From: JBMZCV01 sp049613665
Lineage (GTDB): Bacteria; Bacteroidota; Bacteroidia; Chitinophagales; UBA2359
Direction: 5' to 3'
DNA length: 6,249 bases
Assembly: GCA_049613665.1 (NCBI GenBank)
Contig: JBMZCV010000233.1
Location: forward strand, 1 to 6,249
Below the pieces are notes generated by a model. The model was not told the origin of the DNA. It saw nothing but the letters and a program-made list of their open reading frames with translations, and ran no database searches. This document shows positions 5,801-6,249 of this stretch, piece by piece (the first letter of the stretch is position 1; each line of letters opens with the position of its first letter). The translations under genes were made by a program, and so were the position numbers.

Positions 5801-6177
5801 AAAAAATGGCTCAAGAAAATGGCGAAGGTGGCGAAGGCGAAAAAGGAGACCAAGGCGATTTGCAAAAGCTAATTGAAGACATGGAACAAACCGAAACAGA
5901 TTTAATCAATAAGCAAATCACGGCAGAAACGCTACAACGCCAACGAAATATTTTGGACAAGCTTTTGAAAGCTGAAGACGCACAGCAAGAAAGAGAACTT
6001 GACAAAAAACGATTGGCTCAAACTGCCAAACAAAAACAACGACAAATACCGCCAGAAATAGAAGAATATTTGAAAAAACGAGAATCAGAAACAGAATTAT
6101 ATAAAACCGTTCCGCCAAGTTTGAAGCCGTATTATCGCAATCTTGTGGAACAATATTTCAAATCTATTAGTTTCTAA
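2818..6177 (+). CDS. DUF4175 family membrane-anchored coiled-coil protein
   Basis: This 1119-residue protein resembles the DUF4175 family of Bacteroidota, related to low-complexity proteins of Alphaproteobacteria; function is unknown. Hydrophobic segments lie at about 28-46, 66-88 and 166-182. The basic N-terminus and the basic stretch after segment two suggest a cytoplasmic N-terminus and a periplasmic bulk from about 185 on. Residues 200-505 look beta-rich, perhaps several Ig-like folds, ending in the characteristic YFFEVWDNDAVNG (481-493). Residues 511-800 are Glu/Lys/Met/Gln-rich coiled coil. Residues 806-918 form a more varied, probably conserved helical region. Then come Gln/Met repeats, a Gly-Lys-Pro linker (938-949, 969-974), a Glu/Gly-rich patch near 1001-1015 and a helical tail ending in YYRNLVEQYF. 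No ATP-binding motif is visible, though homologues are sometimes labelled ATPase. I preferred the ATG at 2818, after an A-rich leader, over the in-frame TTG at 2773, which adds 15 residues. Confidence 0.8.
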   Translation: MKQNSNYNLLISKLDKFTRKYYTNRLIKGTLYSVGLVLALFLAINITEHYLFQSQVYNSPSLRKGLFYGFLGTSGLAIFAWVLVPLMQIFRLGRIISHEQAAQIIGTHFGNVEDKLLNVLQLKNQADALNTDTSLIEASIDQKIDDIKLVPFTNAVDLTKNREYLKYALIPLLFFLGVWVFNKALIANSTDRLINNDKEYIPDAPFHFSVTDADKLEVIQYEDLKIEVKVDGTVLPNEANIHINNFPYKLKKESPTAFSYKFNKMAKETTFYLEADGVRSKTYTVKVIPKPAMLSFDASLKYPSYLGKKNEVLRNSGDMIIPTGTSVSWGFEAQHTDKVEIKFGKNGKRKEINRKSDELFTTKKRFYKDATYTVFLSNDRIKDADSISYAISVIPDVYPTISAEEKRDTNDAKYLYFYGDASDDYGVKDVVFKYKVETEKRTTNSYQEIPIEKNVGKMATSFTHTWDLNRLNLKAGDRLTYFFEVWDNDAVNGSKNARSQMMSYELPSIEQLDEMVEQNNEEMKEDLEAMLEDTKDLKENIKELKEDLVQKKDLNWEDKEKIEQMIQKHNEMEKQVEDLQEKFEENKAQQEEYKEFSEETKEKQEKLEELMEEVMSDEMKELMEKLEKMLEEMNKEDIMEELEEFEMNDEQLEQELDRMLELFKELEMEQKMEETISKLEELAEEQEELSEETEQKQEGEDMAEQEEKQEEIDEKFDDLKEDMKELDEMAKELNKKNDMQEETKEQQEQISQDMEQSMEQMDQGKAQDASKKQQDAAQKMQDMAQQMQMMQMQMQQEQMEEDMQAIRQLLENLITLSKDQEDLMDDISIMDVNTPKYTDLVQIQHKLQDDAELVEDSLIALSKRVFQLEAFITKELREVKTNMIDALDFLGDRKKDNANTNQQFIMTSLNNLALMLDEVQQQMQQQMAQQMQGNQMCNKPGNKPGGKPGSMGKMQKDLNGQIKKMQQGMKPGGKPMSKEVAQMAARQAAIRQALEKMAQENGEGGEGEKGDQGDLQKLIEDMEQTETDLINKQITAETLQRQRNILDKLLKAEDAQQERELDKKRLAQTAKQKQRQIPPEIEEYLKKRESETELYKTVPPSLKPYYRNLVEQYFKSISF
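5575..5610 (+). repeat. 12-base tandem repeat, three units, encoding Gln/Gln/Gln/Met
   Basis: Units start at 5575, 5587 and 5599. The first two are identical (CAGCAGCAAATG), and the third differs at two bases, giving QQQM, QQQM and AQQM. It lies at the end of the conserved-looking helical region of the DUF4175 protein. Such in-frame repeats can gain or lose units by slippage without breaking the frame. Confidence 0.8.
5629..5664 (+). repeat. 12-base degenerate tandem repeat encoding a Lys-Pro-Gly linker
   Basis: Three in-frame units start at 5629, 5641 and 5653, sharing a core AAACCAGG. They encode NKPG, NKPG and GKPG. A further diverged copy at 5722-5742 encodes MKPGGKP. The residues suggest a flexible, positively charged linker between helical parts of the DUF4175 protein. 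Expansion or contraction would keep the reading frame. Confidence 0.75.
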
Positions 6178-6212
6178 ATAAAACCAAATCTTCAAGGTGG
6201 GGTGTCGAATTT

Positions 6213-6248
6213 CGTGGTGTTTTTTTATAAACACTCGCCCTATTTTTT
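6213..6248 (+). terminator. Candidate terminator after the DUF4175 gene
   Basis: A hairpin pairs CGTGGTGTTT (6213-6222) with AAACACTCG (6229-6237), with one bulged T and one G-U pair. Six T residues follow at 6243-6248. An outer GGG (6200-6202) could also pair with CCC (6238-6240). It begins 36 bases after the stop codon. The five bases between stem and T-run weaken the call, and the window ends here. Confidence 0.4.
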
Positions 6249-6249
6249 G

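Overview
The window looks like chromosomal DNA of an AT-rich bacterium of the phylum Bacteroidota. Three things point there: a very long DUF4175-type membrane protein of the form common in that phylum, A-rich leaders without clear Shine-Dalgarno sequences, and candidate promoters resembling the Bacteroidota TTTG / TAnnTTTG pattern. The order cannot be fixed. XisHI-type pairs are best known from cyanobacteria and also occur in gliding or filamentous Bacteroidota, which makes a Cytophagales- or Saprospirales-like host a reasonable guess. All five supported genes lie on the + strand.

Positions 1-270 hold no supported gene. Positions 271-1010 carry a two-gene cassette, xisH and xisI, overlapping by 13 bases. 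XisH keeps a PD-(D/E)XK-like residue pattern, so it may be a small nuclease-fold protein. The cassette sits between two near-identical direct repeats of about 34 bases (208-241 and 1056-1088), and a hairpin with a short T-run follows the second repeat. Its leucine codons are strongly biased to TTA (15 of 21), unlike the next two genes (4 of 38). Together these suggest a separately acquired, possibly removable unit placed upstream of the arsenosugar genes.

Positions 1213-2576 carry two translationally coupled genes with a TAATG stop/start overlap: a small AhpD/carboxymuconolactone-decarboxylase-like protein and the radical SAM enzyme ArsS. In known systems ArsS adds the 5'-deoxyadenosyl group of SAM to dimethylated arsenic, the committed step to arsenosugars. 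The methyltransferase ArsM that would supply dimethylarsenic is not in this window. A strong 13-bp hairpin follows arsS.

Positions 2818-6177 encode a 1119-residue DUF4175-family protein. It has three N-terminal membrane segments, a beta-rich region, about 290 residues of Glu/Lys/Met/Gln-rich coiled coil, a conserved-looking helical region and a Gly-Lys-Pro linker. Its function is unknown. A candidate terminator lies at the right edge of the window.

The most noteworthy structure is the repeat-bounded xisHI cassette. All family calls come from reading the protein sequences; no database search was run.
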